Origin: an uncultured Clostridia bacterium
Lineage (GTDB): Bacteria; Bacillota; Clostridia; Oscillospirales; Ruminococcaceae
DNA length: 64,000 nucleotides
Direction: 5' to 3'
NCBI GenBank assembly: GCA_945829235.1
Contig: CALZUA010000017.1
Location: 1 to 64,000 of the forward strand
How positions within the stretch are numbered: position 1 is the first letter of the stretch; each line of letters begins with the position of its first letter. A program made the position numbers and the translations under genes. The notes beneath the pieces are model-generated. The model saw only the letters and a program-made list of their open reading frames with translations. It made no database searches and was not told where the DNA came from. Below, one piece after another: positions 50,029-59,099 of this stretch.

Positions 50029-51936
50029 TCATTCTTGTTTAATTTCAATTCCAAGCTGCTTTGCTTTGCCGAGCAACTTGTCTATTTCGCTTTGATTTTT
50101 TTCGTCATCGGCGGCGGGAGCGGTTTCCTTCTCGATTTTCACGCCGATTTGGTAGCCGAGCGCCCGTGAAATCTCGGTTCTGAACGCGTCAAGCTCCTCG
50201 TTTTTGACGTTGTTCACCAGCATATTGTTGGACGAGCGGATTACGAGCGTCTTGTCCTTAATTTCGGCGGTTGAGCCGTCAAGCATTGACTGCGTCATAA
50301 AGTCGCACTTTTCGATTGCGCTCTGCCATTCCTCGGGGGAGATTTTCTCCGGCACGGCAACTTCTGCGGCTTTATTTTCAGCTGTTTCCTCAACAACTTG
50401 TTCCTCGGCATTAACGGGAACATCAGCCGTTTCCTCGGCAACATTTTCCTCAACGTTCTCGATAACCTCGGTTGCTTGTTCAACGGGCTTTTCGACAACC
50501 TTTTCGGCTGTTTCTTCACGAACAGCTAGTTCCTTTTCGGGAACGCTTGGTTTATCGAACAACGGCTGTTCTTCAACAGGCTTTTCGACAACCTTTTCGG
50601 CTGTTTCTTCACGAACAGCTTGTTCCTTTTCGGGAACTTTCGGTTCATCGAACAACGGCGGAGCTTGAACGGGAGCGGTTTCTCCCTCAACAATTTTTGC
50701 GGTTTCCTCGCCGAGCGCTCGCATTCGGTTGAGGTTTATCAGGCTCTCGCGCGACATTTTTTCGGGCGGCGTGGGGACAAAATCCTCCTTCGGCAACTCC
50801 TTGACGCGCATTTCCGGCTTTACGCTAACCGCGCGCGTGGTGCTCTCGGTATCGCTCACTCCGGTACACATCTTCACAAAGCACATCTCCGCGAGAATTT
50901 TCCGCCCGCGTGTTTTTCCGATATTGTCCGCGCACTGCCGCATTAAATTCAGACAACGCAGGATTTCGTTCATCGAAAACGCTTGCGCGGTGGCTTTTAT
51001 ATCCTCGTGCTCCGTGGGCAACGCCGCGAGTAAATCAAGGTCATCGGGCGCGGCTTTGCAAATCATCAGGTCGCGGAAACGCTCCGACAGGTCATCGATA
51101 ATCAGCGCGGGGTCTTTCGAGCGCTTGTACAGCTCCGACAGCAACCGTATGCAACCCGCCGCATCGTGCTCGGCAATCATTTTCGCAAAAGCAGTGAGGT
51201 GAGAGGTTTCGGCAACACCCGCACACCTTCTCACAATCTCGCTTGTGACGTGCTTGTCCGCAGAAGCGCAACGGTCCAAAATTGAGAGCGCGTCACGCAT
51301 TCCGCCGTCGGAAAGCCGCGAGATAAGCTCAGCCGCATCGTTGTCGAGAGTAATTCCCTCGCTTTGTGCGGCGAAGAAAAGCCGTTTTGCGCTTTCGGCA
51401 ACGTCAATTCTCCGAAACTCAAATCGCTGACAGCGCGAAACTATGGTTGCGGGAACTTTTTGGAGTTCGGTTGTCGCGAGAATGAATTTAACGTGAGGAG
51501 GCGGTTCTTCGAGCGTTTTCAGAAGCGCGTTGAACGCGGCAACCGAAAGCATATGCACCTCATCGATTATATAAACGCGATATTTGCAGGAAACGGGCGT
51601 GTAGTTCACCTCATCGCGGAGCTGTCGAACATCGTCAACGCCGTTGTTTGAAGCCGCGTCCATTTCCACGATATCTGTCGCCGAGCCGTCAAGGATTTCG
51701 CGGCAACGCTCGCACTCAAGGCAAGGATTTCCGTCCTTCGGGTTAAGGCAGTTCACCGCCATCGAAAGTATCTTCGCGCAGGTTGTCTTGCCCGTGCCGC
51801 GCGAGCCGGTGAACAGGTACGCGTGACCTGTCGAGCCGTTTTTTATCTGATTTTTGAGAGTTGTGGTGATAGGCTCTTGTGACACAACGTCGTCAAAAGT
51901 TCTCGGACGATATTTTCTGTAAAGAGCAAGATACAT
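50029..51936 (-). CDS. dnaX: DNA polymerase III subunit tau/gamma
   Basis: A 635-residue clamp-loader ATPase. Walker A is GSRGTGKTTCAK (~45). The zinc module is CLNPKDGNPCLECERC (~63-79). IDEVHMLS (Walker B) and the sensor-1 region ATTELQKVP follow, with domain III to ~365. A Pro/Glu/Val-rich linker (~390-520) contains a 31-residue tandem repeat, and the C-terminal ~110 residues probably contact the polymerase. I see no obvious A-rich slippery heptamer making a gamma form. The linker repeat is visible at DNA level as a 93-bp duplication. Confidence 0.95.
   Translation of the reverse strand: MYLALYRKYRPRTFDDVVSQEPITTTLKNQIKNGSTGHAYLFTGSRGTGKTTCAKILSMAVNCLNPKDGNPCLECERCREILDGSATDIVEMDAASNNGVDDVRQLRDEVNYTPVSCKYRVYIIDEVHMLSVAAFNALLKTLEEPPPHVKFILATTELQKVPATIVSRCQRFEFRRIDVAESAKRLFFAAQSEGITLDNDAAELISRLSDGGMRDALSILDRCASADKHVTSEIVRRCAGVAETSHLTAFAKMIAEHDAAGCIRLLSELYKRSKDPALIIDDLSERFRDLMICKAAPDDLDLLAALPTEHEDIKATAQAFSMNEILRCLNLMRQCADNIGKTRGRKILAEMCFVKMCTGVSDTESTTRAVSVKPEMRVKELPKEDFVPTPPEKMSRESLINLNRMRALGEETAKIVEGETAPVQAPPLFDEPKVPEKEQAVREETAEKVVEKPVEEQPLFDKPSVPEKELAVREETAEKVVEKPVEQATEVIENVEENVAEETADVPVNAEEQVVEETAENKAAEVAVPEKISPEEWQSAIEKCDFMTQSMLDGSTAEIKDKTLVIRSSNNMLVNNVKNEELDAFRTEISRALGYQIGVKIEKETAPAADDEKNQSEIDKLLGKAKQLGIEIKQE
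50488..50673 (-). repeat. 93-bp tandem duplication in the dnaX linker
   Basis: The two copies (50488-50580 and 50581-50673) are nearly identical over about 80 bp and keep frame, giving two 31-residue units around EKAVREETAEKVVEKP-type sequence (PEKEQAVREETAEK in one, PEKELAVREETAEK in the other). Such a repeat can change copy number by slippage. Confidence 0.85.
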
Positions 51937-51955
51937 TCACCCACCGCCGTTTCTA

Positions 51956-52495
51956 TCAATAATCGCCGCCGCTCTTCATTTCCGACAGCGCAAGCCTTCT
52001 TTCGCTTATCACATCGCCGCTCATATATTCACATTCGCGCACCCAGACCTCGCCGTTGTTCATAAACAACGTGAAATTGCTGTTAAAGCGGCTTTGGAGG
52101 ATATAGAGCTGTTTTTCCGAGTAATCGTAAGCGTAAATTCTCTCGTCAACAATCCCCGAGCCAAACGACGCGCACGACACGATTTCGCGCAGTCCGTCAC
52201 CGTTCAAATCGGCAAGATAAACGCTCCAAACGGGCATTCCCCAAAAGAGCGTTTCGCCGTTTGCCGAAACCTCGCCGCTTGACCATTTAAACTCAACGCC
52301 GCCGTATTCGGGAACGCAAAACGAGCGTGTTTCTTCCCACGGCAAATCCCCGTGCCAATAATCGAAAAGCACCTCGGAATTGCCTTTTCCCGTGGATTGC
52401 GTGGTTTGCTTTTTGCCGAAGAAAAGCGCAAAAACCGCTGCTCCCGCGAAAATCAGAGCAAGCGCCGATATCATAACTACTTTAGCAATTTTCAT
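51956..52495 (-). CDS. Membrane-anchored FG-GAP/VCBS-like hypothetical protein
   Basis: A 179-residue protein. An N-terminal membrane helix (~4-27, IAKVVMISALALIFAGAAVFALFF) is followed by an extracellular domain with LADLNGDGLREIVS, the Ca-loop motif of FG-GAP/VCBS beta-propeller repeats, and a YDYSEKQLYIL strand. Only about one blade is seen, so it is not a full propeller. Function unknown. ATG 52495 is preferred (GGTGA upstream) over a frame opening at 52540. It lies between the SRP RNA gene and dnaX, which are normally neighbours in Firmicutes. Confidence 0.65.
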   Translation of the reverse strand: MKIAKVVMISALALIFAGAAVFALFFGKKQTTQSTGKGNSEVLFDYWHGDLPWEETRSFCVPEYGGVEFKWSSGEVSANGETLFWGMPVWSVYLADLNGDGLREIVSCASFGSGIVDERIYAYDYSEKQLYILQSRFNSNFTLFMNNGEVWVRECEYMSGDVISERRLALSEMKSGGDY

Positions 52496-52549
52496 CAAAT
52501 TCACCAAAATCGCCGGCAATTTTACCGAAATTTTCAGCAATTATGAAAA

Positions 52550-52675
52550 GTGTTCTCGATTATGGGAACAGGCTTGCCGTACACACGCGGCAAATCGCTT
52601 AATGCTGCTCGGTTCCCCGCCTGACATGGTTCACGGCGCCGTGTTGTCGGGGTCTGCCCCCATAATCGAAAACAC
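52550..52675 (-). ncRNA. ffs: Signal recognition particle RNA
   Basis: The minus strand has the conserved SRP domain IV: GTGAACCATGTCAGGCGGGG then AACCGAGCAGCATTAAG (about 52640-52600), the binding site of Ffh and FtsY. The ends pair over a long stem (GTGTTTTCGATTATGGG at the 5' side with CCCATAATCGAGAACAC at the 3' side), setting the limits at 52675 and 52550. The RNA is about 126 nt, with no clear Alu domain. The location next to dnaX matches Bacillus scr-dnaX-yaaK-recR. Confidence 0.92.
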
Positions 52676-52686
52676 TTCACTTATCT

Positions 52687-52715
52687 ATTATACAACATTT
52701 TCTCCAAAAAATCAA
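52687..52715 (-). promoter_or_regulatory. Promoter of the SRP RNA
   Basis: On the minus strand TTGATT (52715-52710), a 17-bp spacer and TATAAT (52692-52687), placing the start at about 52680. Confidence 0.85.
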
Positions 52716-52737
52716 GTACTTTTTGTAATTTATCATA

Positions 52738-52767
52738 TTGACAAACGGTTATTACATAAAGTATAAT
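52738..52767 (+). promoter_or_regulatory. Promoter of glmM
   Basis: TTGACA (52738-52743), an 18-bp spacer and TATAAT (52762-52767). Divergent from the SRP RNA promoter. Confidence 0.75.
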
Positions 52768-52802
52768 AGAATATAGTGATTTATTGACAAAGGAGAATGG
52801 AA

Positions 52803-54167
52803 ATGTCAAAATATTTCGGAACAGACGGCTTTCGCGGCGAGGCGAACATCGGTCTTACCGTTGAGCACGCTTTTAAGATAGGCAGATTTATCGGGAATTA
52901 TTACGGCAGGGAGCACCATTGCTCGGTTGTTATCGGAAAGGACACCCGCCGAAGCTCGTATATGTTCGAGTACGCGCTTACTGCGGGACTTACGGCATCT
53001 GGTGCGGACGTTTACTTGCTTCACGTCACCACAACTCCCTCGGTATCTTATGTTGTGAGAACGGACGATTTTGACTGCGGAATTATGATTTCGGCTTCGC
53101 ACAATCCTTTTTCCGATAACGGTATAAAGCTGTTCAACTCAAAGGGCGAGAAAATGGAAGATGCTGTTATTGACGAGATTGAGAAATATCTTGACGGCGA
53201 GCTTCCCGAAATACCGCTTTCCACGGGAAACGAAATCGGCAGAGCCTCGGACTATTCCGCGGGCAGAAACCGTTACATAGGCTATCTTATTTCGCTGGCA
53301 ACGCACTCGTTCAAGGGCAAGAGAATCGGACTTGACTGCGCGAACGGCTCTGCGTTTACCATTGCAAAGAGCGTTTTTGACGCGCTCGGGGCGAAAACGT
53401 ATGTTGTGGGTAACAAGCCGGACGGGTTCAATATCAATCTTGGTTGTGGTTCAACGCATATTGAAAATCTTGTCGGCCTTGTCCGTGAGGAACAGCTTGA
53501 CTGCGGATTTGCCTTTGACGGTGACGCGGACAGATGTATCGCGGTTGACGATAAAGCGGGGGTTGTTGACGGGGACAAAATCCTGTATATCTGCGGAAAC
53601 TACCTCAAGGAGCGCGGACAGCTCGACAACGACACGGTGGTAACCACGGTTATGTCAAATCTCGGGCTTTACAAGGCTTTTGACGAGCTTGGGATAAAGT
53701 ACGAGAAAACTCCCGTTGGCGACAAGTACGTTTACGAGTGTATGAACGAAAAGGGGCATATTCTCGGCGGCGAGAACAGCGGCCACGTTATTTTCAGCAA
53801 GTACGCAAGCACGGGTGACGGAATTATCACGGCGCTGAAGCTTATGGAGGTAATCTGCGCGAAAAAGTGCGCGCTCTCGGAGCTTTCGGCGGGAATGATT
53901 GTGTACCCGCAGATTTTGAAAAACGTTCGGGTTAAGGACAAGAAAGCGGTGCTTGATGACTTGGACGTTCGTGCGGCTGTTAAAGCGGCGGAGGACGCTC
54001 TCGGCGCTGACGGACGAGTGCTTGTTCGTCCATCGGGGACAGAGCCGTTGCTTCGCATTATGGCAGAAGCGGCAACCAAAGAAATCTGCAAAATGCACAT
54101 CGAGGATATCGAAAAGGTTGTTCGGGAAAAGGGTTTTTGTGTTGACAACGAGCCGGCTTTTTCGTGA
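52803..54167 (+). CDS. glmM: Phosphoglucosamine mutase
   Basis: A 454-residue enzyme converting glucosamine-6-phosphate to glucosamine-1-phosphate for cell-wall UDP-GlcNAc. KYFGTDGFRGEAN opens the protein. The phospho-serine is in MISASHNPFSDNGIK (~100), the metal loop is DGDADRC (~240), the sugar loop is GGENSGHVIF (~320) and the phosphate loop is RPSGTEPLLRIM (~415). AAAGGAG lies 8 nt before ATG 52803; an ATG at 52797 is too close to it. Monocistronic. Confidence 0.94.
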   Translation: MSKYFGTDGFRGEANIGLTVEHAFKIGRFIGNYYGREHHCSVVIGKDTRRSSYMFEYALTAGLTASGADVYLLHVTTTPSVSYVVRTDDFDCGIMISASHNPFSDNGIKLFNSKGEKMEDAVIDEIEKYLDGELPEIPLSTGNEIGRASDYSAGRNRYIGYLISLATHSFKGKRIGLDCANGSAFTIAKSVFDALGAKTYVVGNKPDGFNINLGCGSTHIENLVGLVREEQLDCGFAFDGDADRCIAVDDKAGVVDGDKILYICGNYLKERGQLDNDTVVTTVMSNLGLYKAFDELGIKYEKTPVGDKYVYECMNEKGHILGGENSGHVIFSKYASTGDGIITALKLMEVICAKKCALSELSAGMIVYPQILKNVRVKDKKAVLDDLDVRAAVKAAEDALGADGRVLVRPSGTEPLLRIMAEAATKEICKMHIEDIEKVVREKGFCVDNEPAFS

Positions 54168-54183
54168 TTTATTGCAACAAAAT

Positions 54184-54212
54184 ACCCGCGGGTGAAAACT
54201 CGCGGGTTTTGT
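54184..54212 (+). terminator. Terminator of glmM
   Basis: Stem ACCCGCG/CGCGGGT (54184-54190 with 54201-54207), followed by TTTTG. Confidence 0.8.
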
Positions 54213-54250
54213 TTTGTAATCCTATCGGAACTTGTTCGGTGGGATTTGCG

Positions 54251-54277
54251 ATTTTTCGGGTATTAAACCCGAAAAAT
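54251..54277. repeat. 11-bp perfect hairpin, related to 3736-3760
   Basis: ATTTTTCGGGT (54251-54261), loop attaa, ACCCGAAAAAT (54267-54277). A near-identical hairpin stands at the same relative place beyond repeat copy A, so it may belong to the composite element. The rest of 54213-54350 holds nothing I can name. Confidence 0.65.
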
Positions 54278-54350
54278 TAGCAATGGTTGCTGAACGTATG
54301 CCCAATTTTTCTGTTAAGATAAATTGCTTCAATTGTCCTTTTCGGGATTT

Positions 54351-54479
54351 GGCGGCTTCGCCTTCAGTGGTCGCTTCGCTCCAGTGTGGGGCTTTGCCCC
54401 ACGCCCCACAAGCCTTTTGAAAAAGGCTTGACCGAAAACTTTTGTACGCTTCGCGGTGCTCGGAACTAACTTTGCGAAA
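54351..54479 (-). repeat. Dispersed 3'-UTR repeat, copy B
   Basis: Nearly identical to copy A (3797-3925) from the GAGCACCGCGAAGCGTACAA block through the AAGCCTTTTTCAAAAGGCTT and GTGGGGC/GCCCCAC hairpins. It begins 3 nt after the clpB stop, with the same orientation relative to its gene as copies A and C. Confidence 0.85.
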
Positions 54480-54482
54480 TGC

Positions 54483-57077
54483 TCACACAATCGCAAGCGC
54501 GCCGTCCTTTACGCCAACCCTAATCGTATCGCCCTGATGCAACTTATCCGCAAGTATCTCCCTCGCAATCAACGTTTCCAGATTGCGCTGAATATACCTC
54601 TTGAGCGGTCTTGCACCAAACATCGGGTCATAGCTCTCATCGACAATCAGCTGTTTCGCCTCATCGGTTATCTCAAGCGACAGCTGTTTTTCTTTCAAGC
54701 GCTTCGCAAGGTCCGCCGCCTGCAACTCGATAATGCCGAAAATATTGTCCTTCGTCAGCGGCTTGTAGAACACAATCTCGTCAAGTCTGTTCAAAAACTC
54801 CGGTCTGAACGAGCCTTTCAGCAGTTTGTCAACATTGCTTCTCGCTTCCTCGGTAATCTCGCCGTTCTCGTCAATACCATCAAGAATATACTGCGAACCG
54901 AGATTTGACGTGAGAATAATAATCGTGTTCTTGAAGTCAACCGTCCTGCCTTGGCTGTCGGTAACGCGACCGTCATCGAGAATTTGCAGCAGCACGTTGA
55001 ACACATCGGGGTGCGCTTTTTCAACCTCATCGAACAGTACAACCGAGTAAGGCTTTCTGCGAACCGCGTCCGTGAGCTGACCGCCCTCCTCGTAGCCGAC
55101 ATATCCTGGAGGCGCGCCAATCAAGCGCGACACGGTGTGTTTCTCCATATATTCGCTCATATCAAGACGCACGATGTTGTGCTCGTCATCGAAAAGCGCT
55201 TCTGCGAGAGCCTTTGCAAGCTCGGTTTTACCAACACCCGTAGGACCGAGGAACAGGAACGAACCGAGCGGCTTTCTCGGGTCGTTTATGCCGGCTCTGG
55301 AGCGCATAATGCTTTCGGTGACGCGCTGTACAGCCTCGTCCTGACCTTTAACTCTCTTGTGGAGGGTATCGGCGAGGTGAAGAATCTTTTCGCGTTCACC
55401 TTCAACCAGCTTGCTCACGGGAATACCCGTCCAGCGCCCGACAATTCGTGCAATTTCCTCCTCGGTAACCTTGTCGCGGAGCAACGAGCTTGCCTTTGCC
55501 TGCTCGGCGATTTCCTCCTCGTTTTTCAGCTCCTCCTGCAATTTCGGCAGTTTACCGTACATCAGCTCTGCCGCCTTGTTCATATTATATTCGCGCTTTG
55601 CTTTCTCGATTTCGGAGTTTGTCTGCTCGATTTCCTTGCGCAAATCCTGAACCTTGGAAATCGCGTTTTTCTCGTTCTCCCACTTTGCCTTCATCGCCGA
55701 GAACTTGTCGCGCTTTTCGGCAAGCTCCTTGCGGATTTCGGCAAGGTGTTCCTCGGAGAGCTTGTCGGTTTCCTTTTTCAGAGCGGCTTCTTCGATTTCG
55801 AGCTGCATAATTTCACGAGAAATTTCGTCCAACTCTGCGGGCATAGAGTCCATTTCGGTGCGTATCATCGCGCACGCTTCATCAACCAAATCTATCGCCT
55901 TATCCGGCAAAAATCTGTCGGTGATATAGCGGTTGGATAGGGTAGCGGCGGCGATTATCGCGTTGTCCTGAATTTTTACTCCGTGGAACACCTCATAGCG
56001 CTCTTTCAGACCGCGCAGAATGGAAATCGTGTCCTCAACATTCGGCTCGTCCACGAGAACCGTCTGGAAGCGGCGCTCGAGAGCGGGGTCTTTCTCGATA
56101 TATTTTGAGTACTCATCAAGGGTTGTCGCGCCGATACAGTGGAGTTCGCCGCGCGCCAGCATCGGTTTCAGCAGGTTTCCTGCGTCCATAGCGCCGCCGT
56201 TTTTGCCCGCACCGACAATGAGGTGAAGCTCGTCGATGAACATAATAATCTGCCCCTCGCTCTTCTTGACCTCGTTCAGCACGGCTTTCAGACGTTCCTC
56301 AAATTCACCCTGATACTTCGCACCGGCAATCAGCGCGCCCATATCGAGCGAGAACAGCTTGCGGTTTTTCAGATTTGCGGGAACATCGCCACGTACAATA
56401 CGCAGAGCAAGTCCCTCGGCAATCGCGGTTTTACCAACGCCCGGCTCGCCGATTAAGCAGGGATTGTTCTTGGTTTTACGCGAAAGGATACGTATAACGG
56501 AGCGGATTTCGCTGTCGCGTCCGATAACGGGGTCGAGCTTGTTTTGCCGCGCAAGTTCAACCAAATCCGTGCCGTATTTTTTGAGAACATCATAGGTTTC
56601 CTCGGGATTTTGCGAGGTAACGCGCTGATTTCCGCGAACCTCTTGGAGAGCCGCGAGGATTTTTTTCTTGTCGATACCGAAGCTCTTGATAAGCCCCGAA
56701 ACACCGCTGTCAGCCTTTTCGAGCAACGCCATAAGCAGATGTTCAACCGAAACATAATCGTCCTTCATACGCTCGGCTTGGGCTTCCGCTTCGGTGAAAA
56801 CCTTGTCCAAATCGGAGGAAACGTAGATTTTCCCGACCTCGCGCCCGCTTCCCGAAACGCGCGGCATACCCTCGATGAATTTTAGCGCCGCCTGTTTCAA
56901 GCCGTTCGCGTCAATGCCTGTTTTCGAGAAGAGTTGCGGTACAAGCCCGCCCTCGTCGTTCAACAGCGCGTATAAAAGGTGCATTTGTTCAACGCAGTTG
57001 TTCTGATACGACACGGAAATATCCTGCGCCGCCTGAACAGCTTCCATTGATTTTTGGGTTAATTTGTTCGCATTCAT
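54483..57077 (-). CDS. clpB: ATP-dependent disaggregase ClpB
   Basis: An 864-residue Hsp100 protein that works with DnaK to rescue aggregates. Order: N domain with two Clp_N repeats (1-145); AAA+ 1 with [13 protein letters not shown] and [14 protein letters not shown]; a long coiled-coil M domain (~405-530; [20 protein letters not shown]); AAA+ 2 with [31 protein letters not shown] and LTSNLGS; the C-terminal D2 small domain ([14 protein letters not shown]). It has no ClpP-binding IGF loop, as expected. AAGGGG precedes ATG 57077. Only 31 nt separate it from the upstream gene, and I see no CIRCE inverted repeat there. Confidence 0.96.
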   Translation of the reverse strand: MNANKLTQKSMEAVQAAQDISVSYQNNCVEQMHLLYALLNDEGGLVPQLFSKTGIDANGLKQAALKFIEGMPRVSGSGREVGKIYVSSDLDKVFTEAEAQAERMKDDYVSVEHLLMALLEKADSGVSGLIKSFGIDKKKILAALQEVRGNQRVTSQNPEETYDVLKKYGTDLVELARQNKLDPVIGRDSEIRSVIRILSRKTKNNPCLIGEPGVGKTAIAEGLALRIVRGDVPANLKNRKLFSLDMGALIAGAKYQGEFEERLKAVLNEVKKSEGQIIMFIDELHLIVGAGKNGGAMDAGNLLKPMLARGELHCIGATTLDEYSKYIEKDPALERRFQTVLVDEPNVEDTISILRGLKERYEVFHGVKIQDNAIIAAATLSNRYITDRFLPDKAIDLVDEACAMIRTEMDSMPAELDEISREIMQLEIEEAALKKETDKLSEEHLAEIRKELAEKRDKFSAMKAKWENEKNAISKVQDLRKEIEQTNSEIEKAKREYNMNKAAELMYGKLPKLQEELKNEEEIAEQAKASSLLRDKVTEEEIARIVGRWTGIPVSKLVEGEREKILHLADTLHKRVKGQDEAVQRVTESIMRSRAGINDPRKPLGSFLFLGPTGVGKTELAKALAEALFDDEHNIVRLDMSEYMEKHTVSRLIGAPPGYVGYEEGGQLTDAVRRKPYSVVLFDEVEKAHPDVFNVLLQILDDGRVTDSQGRTVDFKNTIIILTSNLGSQYILDGIDENGEITEEARSNVDKLLKGSFRPEFLNRLDEIVFYKPLTKDNIFGIIELQAADLAKRLKEKQLSLEITDEAKQLIVDESYDPMFGARPLKRYIQRNLETLIAREILADKLHQGDTIRVGVKDGALAIV

Positions 57078-57108
57078 AAAAATTCCCCTTTCTTTTTGAT
57101 AATTTCAA

Positions 57109-57945
57109 TCAAGCGTCGCCGTTTTTCAACGACATTGATTTAATAACATTTTGGTACCAGCCGTTATTCCATTCGGCTCTCTTTTTGAGCCGCTTTTCGT
57201 ACTCGGCTAAAAAGCCGTCCAAATCGGGCATTCCGACAAGCTCCAGCGCCCGCCTGAAATAATCCCAATCCAACTCCAACGACTTTTGTGTGGTATGATA
57301 ATCGCTCTCGTAAATCGCTTTGTTCGGCAACTCATAAAGCTTTTCGTAGGTCTTGTATAACTCAACAGCCTTGTTCTCGTTCACGATTTCAACAGTGTTG
57401 TCGTGAACCCAAACCCCGCACTCGATAAGAGCGGTAAAGCCTTCCTTCTGATATTTTTCCCAATCGTCCGGATGATAGTCTTTTTGGTCACCGATTTGCT
57501 CGTCCCTGTAAGAGATGCCCGCGAAGAAATCCAGATAAGGAAAAGCGGTCACAATGGGAACAAGGTCAGTCATTATATCCCTTACCTCGGGGTACTTGAA
57601 GCCGGTCATATCGTTTTGCCCGATTGTTCCATCGGGGTGAACCCAGCCTGTTCGCCAATCCAGCGGAATGTTGTAGTAGCTGTTTCGGAACAAGGCGCTT
57701 CCCACATAACACGGAAGAGTTTTGTTCCCATCGAACTCCCAGCTCCAAAGGCTTTCCGTGCGGATAAGAATTTCCATAGCTTGTTCGGGCGTTACGGGGC
57801 GGCCGCGAAGCTGATAATACGGGCGGCGCGCAAGCGGACACCAATCTTCGTCAAAAGCCTCGTCAACCTGCATTTTCACGGGATTTTCGCAGTAAATATA
57901 CTCGCACATACCCCAATTTTCCTCGTCAAACGAAAACTCCCTCAA
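57109..57945 (-). CDS. Hypothetical protein downstream of the RHH regulator
   Basis: I do not recognise this protein of about 278 residues. It is soluble, acidic and rich in Trp/Tyr (WSWEFDGNKTLPCYVGSALF; WRTGWVHPDGTIGQNDM), with a C-terminal helical WDYFRRALELVGMPDLDGFLAEYEKRLKKR. The likely start is TTG 57945, 13 nt after the stop of the RHH gene, with GAGGTGA six nt before it. GTG 57954 or a longer form from 58014 overlapping the RHH gene are alternatives. Immediate downstream position makes it a probable partner of the RHH protein. clpB follows after 31 nt and may be partly cotranscribed. Confidence 0.65.
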   Translation of the reverse strand: MREFSFDEENWGMCEYIYCENPVKMQVDEAFDEDWCPLARRPYYQLRGRPVTPEQAMEILIRTESLWSWEFDGNKTLPCYVGSALFRNSYYNIPLDWRTGWVHPDGTIGQNDMTGFKYPEVRDIMTDLVPIVTAFPYLDFFAGISYRDEQIGDQKDYHPDDWEKYQKEGFTALIECGVWVHDNTVEIVNENKAVELYKTYEKLYELPNKAIYESDYHTTQKSLELDWDYFRRALELVGMPDLDGFLAEYEKRLKKRAEWNNGWYQNVIKSMSLKNGDA

Positions 57946-57958
57946 TCGCTTCACCTCG

Positions 57959-58612
57959 CTATACAATTGCCTTTTGCTTAGCGATTTCCTGCCGGTAATA
58001 ATTCTCGGCGGCAATTTTCGCGCTTGAAATATCGGGCAGAGCGCCGAAATACTCCTTCATCGTCCCGTCAAGCATCGCCATATAATCCGCGACAGCCTCG
58101 CCGAGAGCGTCATCGGAGATATCCTCACGCGGCATATTGAGCGTTCTCGTAAACTTTCCCGCGTTTATCGTGAAAACAATATCGTCGGACAGCGCCTGCG
58201 AGATATACTTTTTCTCCAGCTCAATCCAGCACCCGAAAAATCCGTCCAGCGCGTCAATAAGCTCAGCGTTCTGCGTTCGGAACGACACGCGGATTTCTCC
58301 GGCTTTTTTGCCGTTTCGCGAGTAAATTTCAACGGAATAACGCGCGGTCGGCTTGTAGCGGTATTTGAGCGACGAGCGCGCGTTGATTGTCGCCGAGCCG
58401 GGCATTTCCGTGAGCACGAAGCAGTCGCCCATTGCCCCGCGAACCGCCTCGAGAACCTCTTGCAATCGCATTTCGGGAGTTGTGAGGGCAACGCGTTCCG
58501 CTAAAATTCTGTTTATCATCGCCGAGCGCGACAGCCCGTTTCCGTGCGCGAGCGCGTCAACCGCGTCAACAACCTCGTCCGAAAGCACCAAACTGTAAAT
58601 ACTGTTCCCCAT
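57959..58612 (-). CDS. Ribbon-helix-helix (CopG-like) DNA-binding protein
   Basis: A 217-residue protein. The N-terminal ~45 residues form a ribbon-helix-helix: beta strand SIYSLVLSDE, then VVDAVDALAHGNGLSRSAMINRILAERV. The ~170-residue C-terminal part is uncharacterised (VLTEMPGSATINARSSLKYRYKPTARYSVEI, a predicted beta region) and may bind an effector or oligomerise. AGAGGTGATGAAAA precedes ATG 58612. The upstream region has several TTATTAA-type sequences that could be its operator, suggesting autoregulation. The following gene probably shares its transcript. Confidence 0.78.
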   Translation of the reverse strand: MGNSIYSLVLSDEVVDAVDALAHGNGLSRSAMINRILAERVALTTPEMRLQEVLEAVRGAMGDCFVLTEMPGSATINARSSLKYRYKPTARYSVEIYSRNGKKAGEIRVSFRTQNAELIDALDGFFGCWIELEKKYISQALSDDIVFTINAGKFTRTLNMPREDISDDALGEAVADYMAMLDGTMKEYFGALPDISSAKIAAENYYRQEIAKQKAIV

Positions 58613-58647
58613 TTTTCATCACCTCTTTGAGAACTTGCTTCTTATAT

Positions 58648-58720
58648 TATTAAGTTTACCACACATTTATTAAATTGTCAAGCATTTTTATTAAAAATTT
58701 GCACAAAATCTTAATAAAAT
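58648..58720 (-). promoter_or_regulatory. Promoter and TTATTAA repeats before the RHH gene
   Basis: On the minus strand TTGACA (58681-58676), a 17-bp spacer and TAAACT (58658-58653). Four TTATTAA/TTAATAA elements lie within about 75 bp (near 58647, 58669, 58687 and 58711), spaced by roughly two helical turns, as expected for cooperative RHH binding. Which protein binds is inference. Confidence 0.5.
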
Positions 58721-58743
58721 TTTTGGTAATTTTGAAAAAGCAG

Positions 58744-58772
58744 TTGACAAATACCCCCATAGGGTATATAAT
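58744..58772 (+). promoter_or_regulatory. csoR-copA promoter with embedded CsoR operator
   Basis: TTGACA (58744-58749), a 17-bp spacer and TATAAT (58767-58772). The spacer holds the inverted repeat ATACCC-N5-GGGTAT (58751-58767), matching the known CsoR operator. Copper-free CsoR would block RNA polymerase here. Confidence 0.9.
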
Positions 58773-58793
58773 ATAAGCAAAAGGAGTGTTGAA

Positions 58794-59090
58794 ATGGAAG
58801 AAAAATGCTGTTGTTCAAAGAAAAAAGTCCGCTCACCCGAGGAGAAAAAGCGGCTGATTAACCGCCTGAACAGGATTTCGGGGCAGATAAACGGGCTGAA
58901 GAAAATGCTGGAAAACGATGAATATTGCGTTGATATTTTAACGCAGAGCGCGGCGGCTTCGGCGGCGCTAAATTCTTTTGAAAGAGTGTTGCTTGATGAG
59001 CATATAAGAACCTGCGTTGCGGATAATATCAGAAAAGGGAACGATGAGGTTATCGAGGAGCTTGTCGATATTCTTCGCAAGATGAGATGA
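58794..59090 (+). CDS. csoR: Copper-sensing transcriptional repressor CsoR
   Basis: A 98-residue DUF156-family repressor, all-helical. The Cu(I) ligands Cys-x-His-xxx-Cys are visible: Cys in NDEYCVDILTQ (~44), His and Cys in DEHIRTC (~69 and ~73). A Cys-rich N-terminus (MEEKCCCSKKK) adds possible metal ligands not common in the family. It binds its own promoter until copper is loaded. AAGGAG precedes ATG 58794. copA starts 9 nt after its stop. Confidence 0.92.
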   Translation: MEEKCCCSKKKVRSPEEKKRLINRLNRISGQINGLKKMLENDEYCVDILTQSAAASAALNSFERVLLDEHIRTCVADNIRKGNDEVIEELVDILRKMR

Positions 59091-59099
59091 GGCGATTTT

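Noticed and set aside
57078-57108. CIRCE (HrcA) operator before clpB
   Set aside because: The 31-nt gap has no TTAGCACTC-type inverted repeat.
57109-58612. Toxin-antitoxin call for the RHH gene and its neighbour
   Set aside because: The RHH protein (217 residues) and the downstream protein (~278 residues) are longer than typical pairs, and the second matches no toxin family I know.
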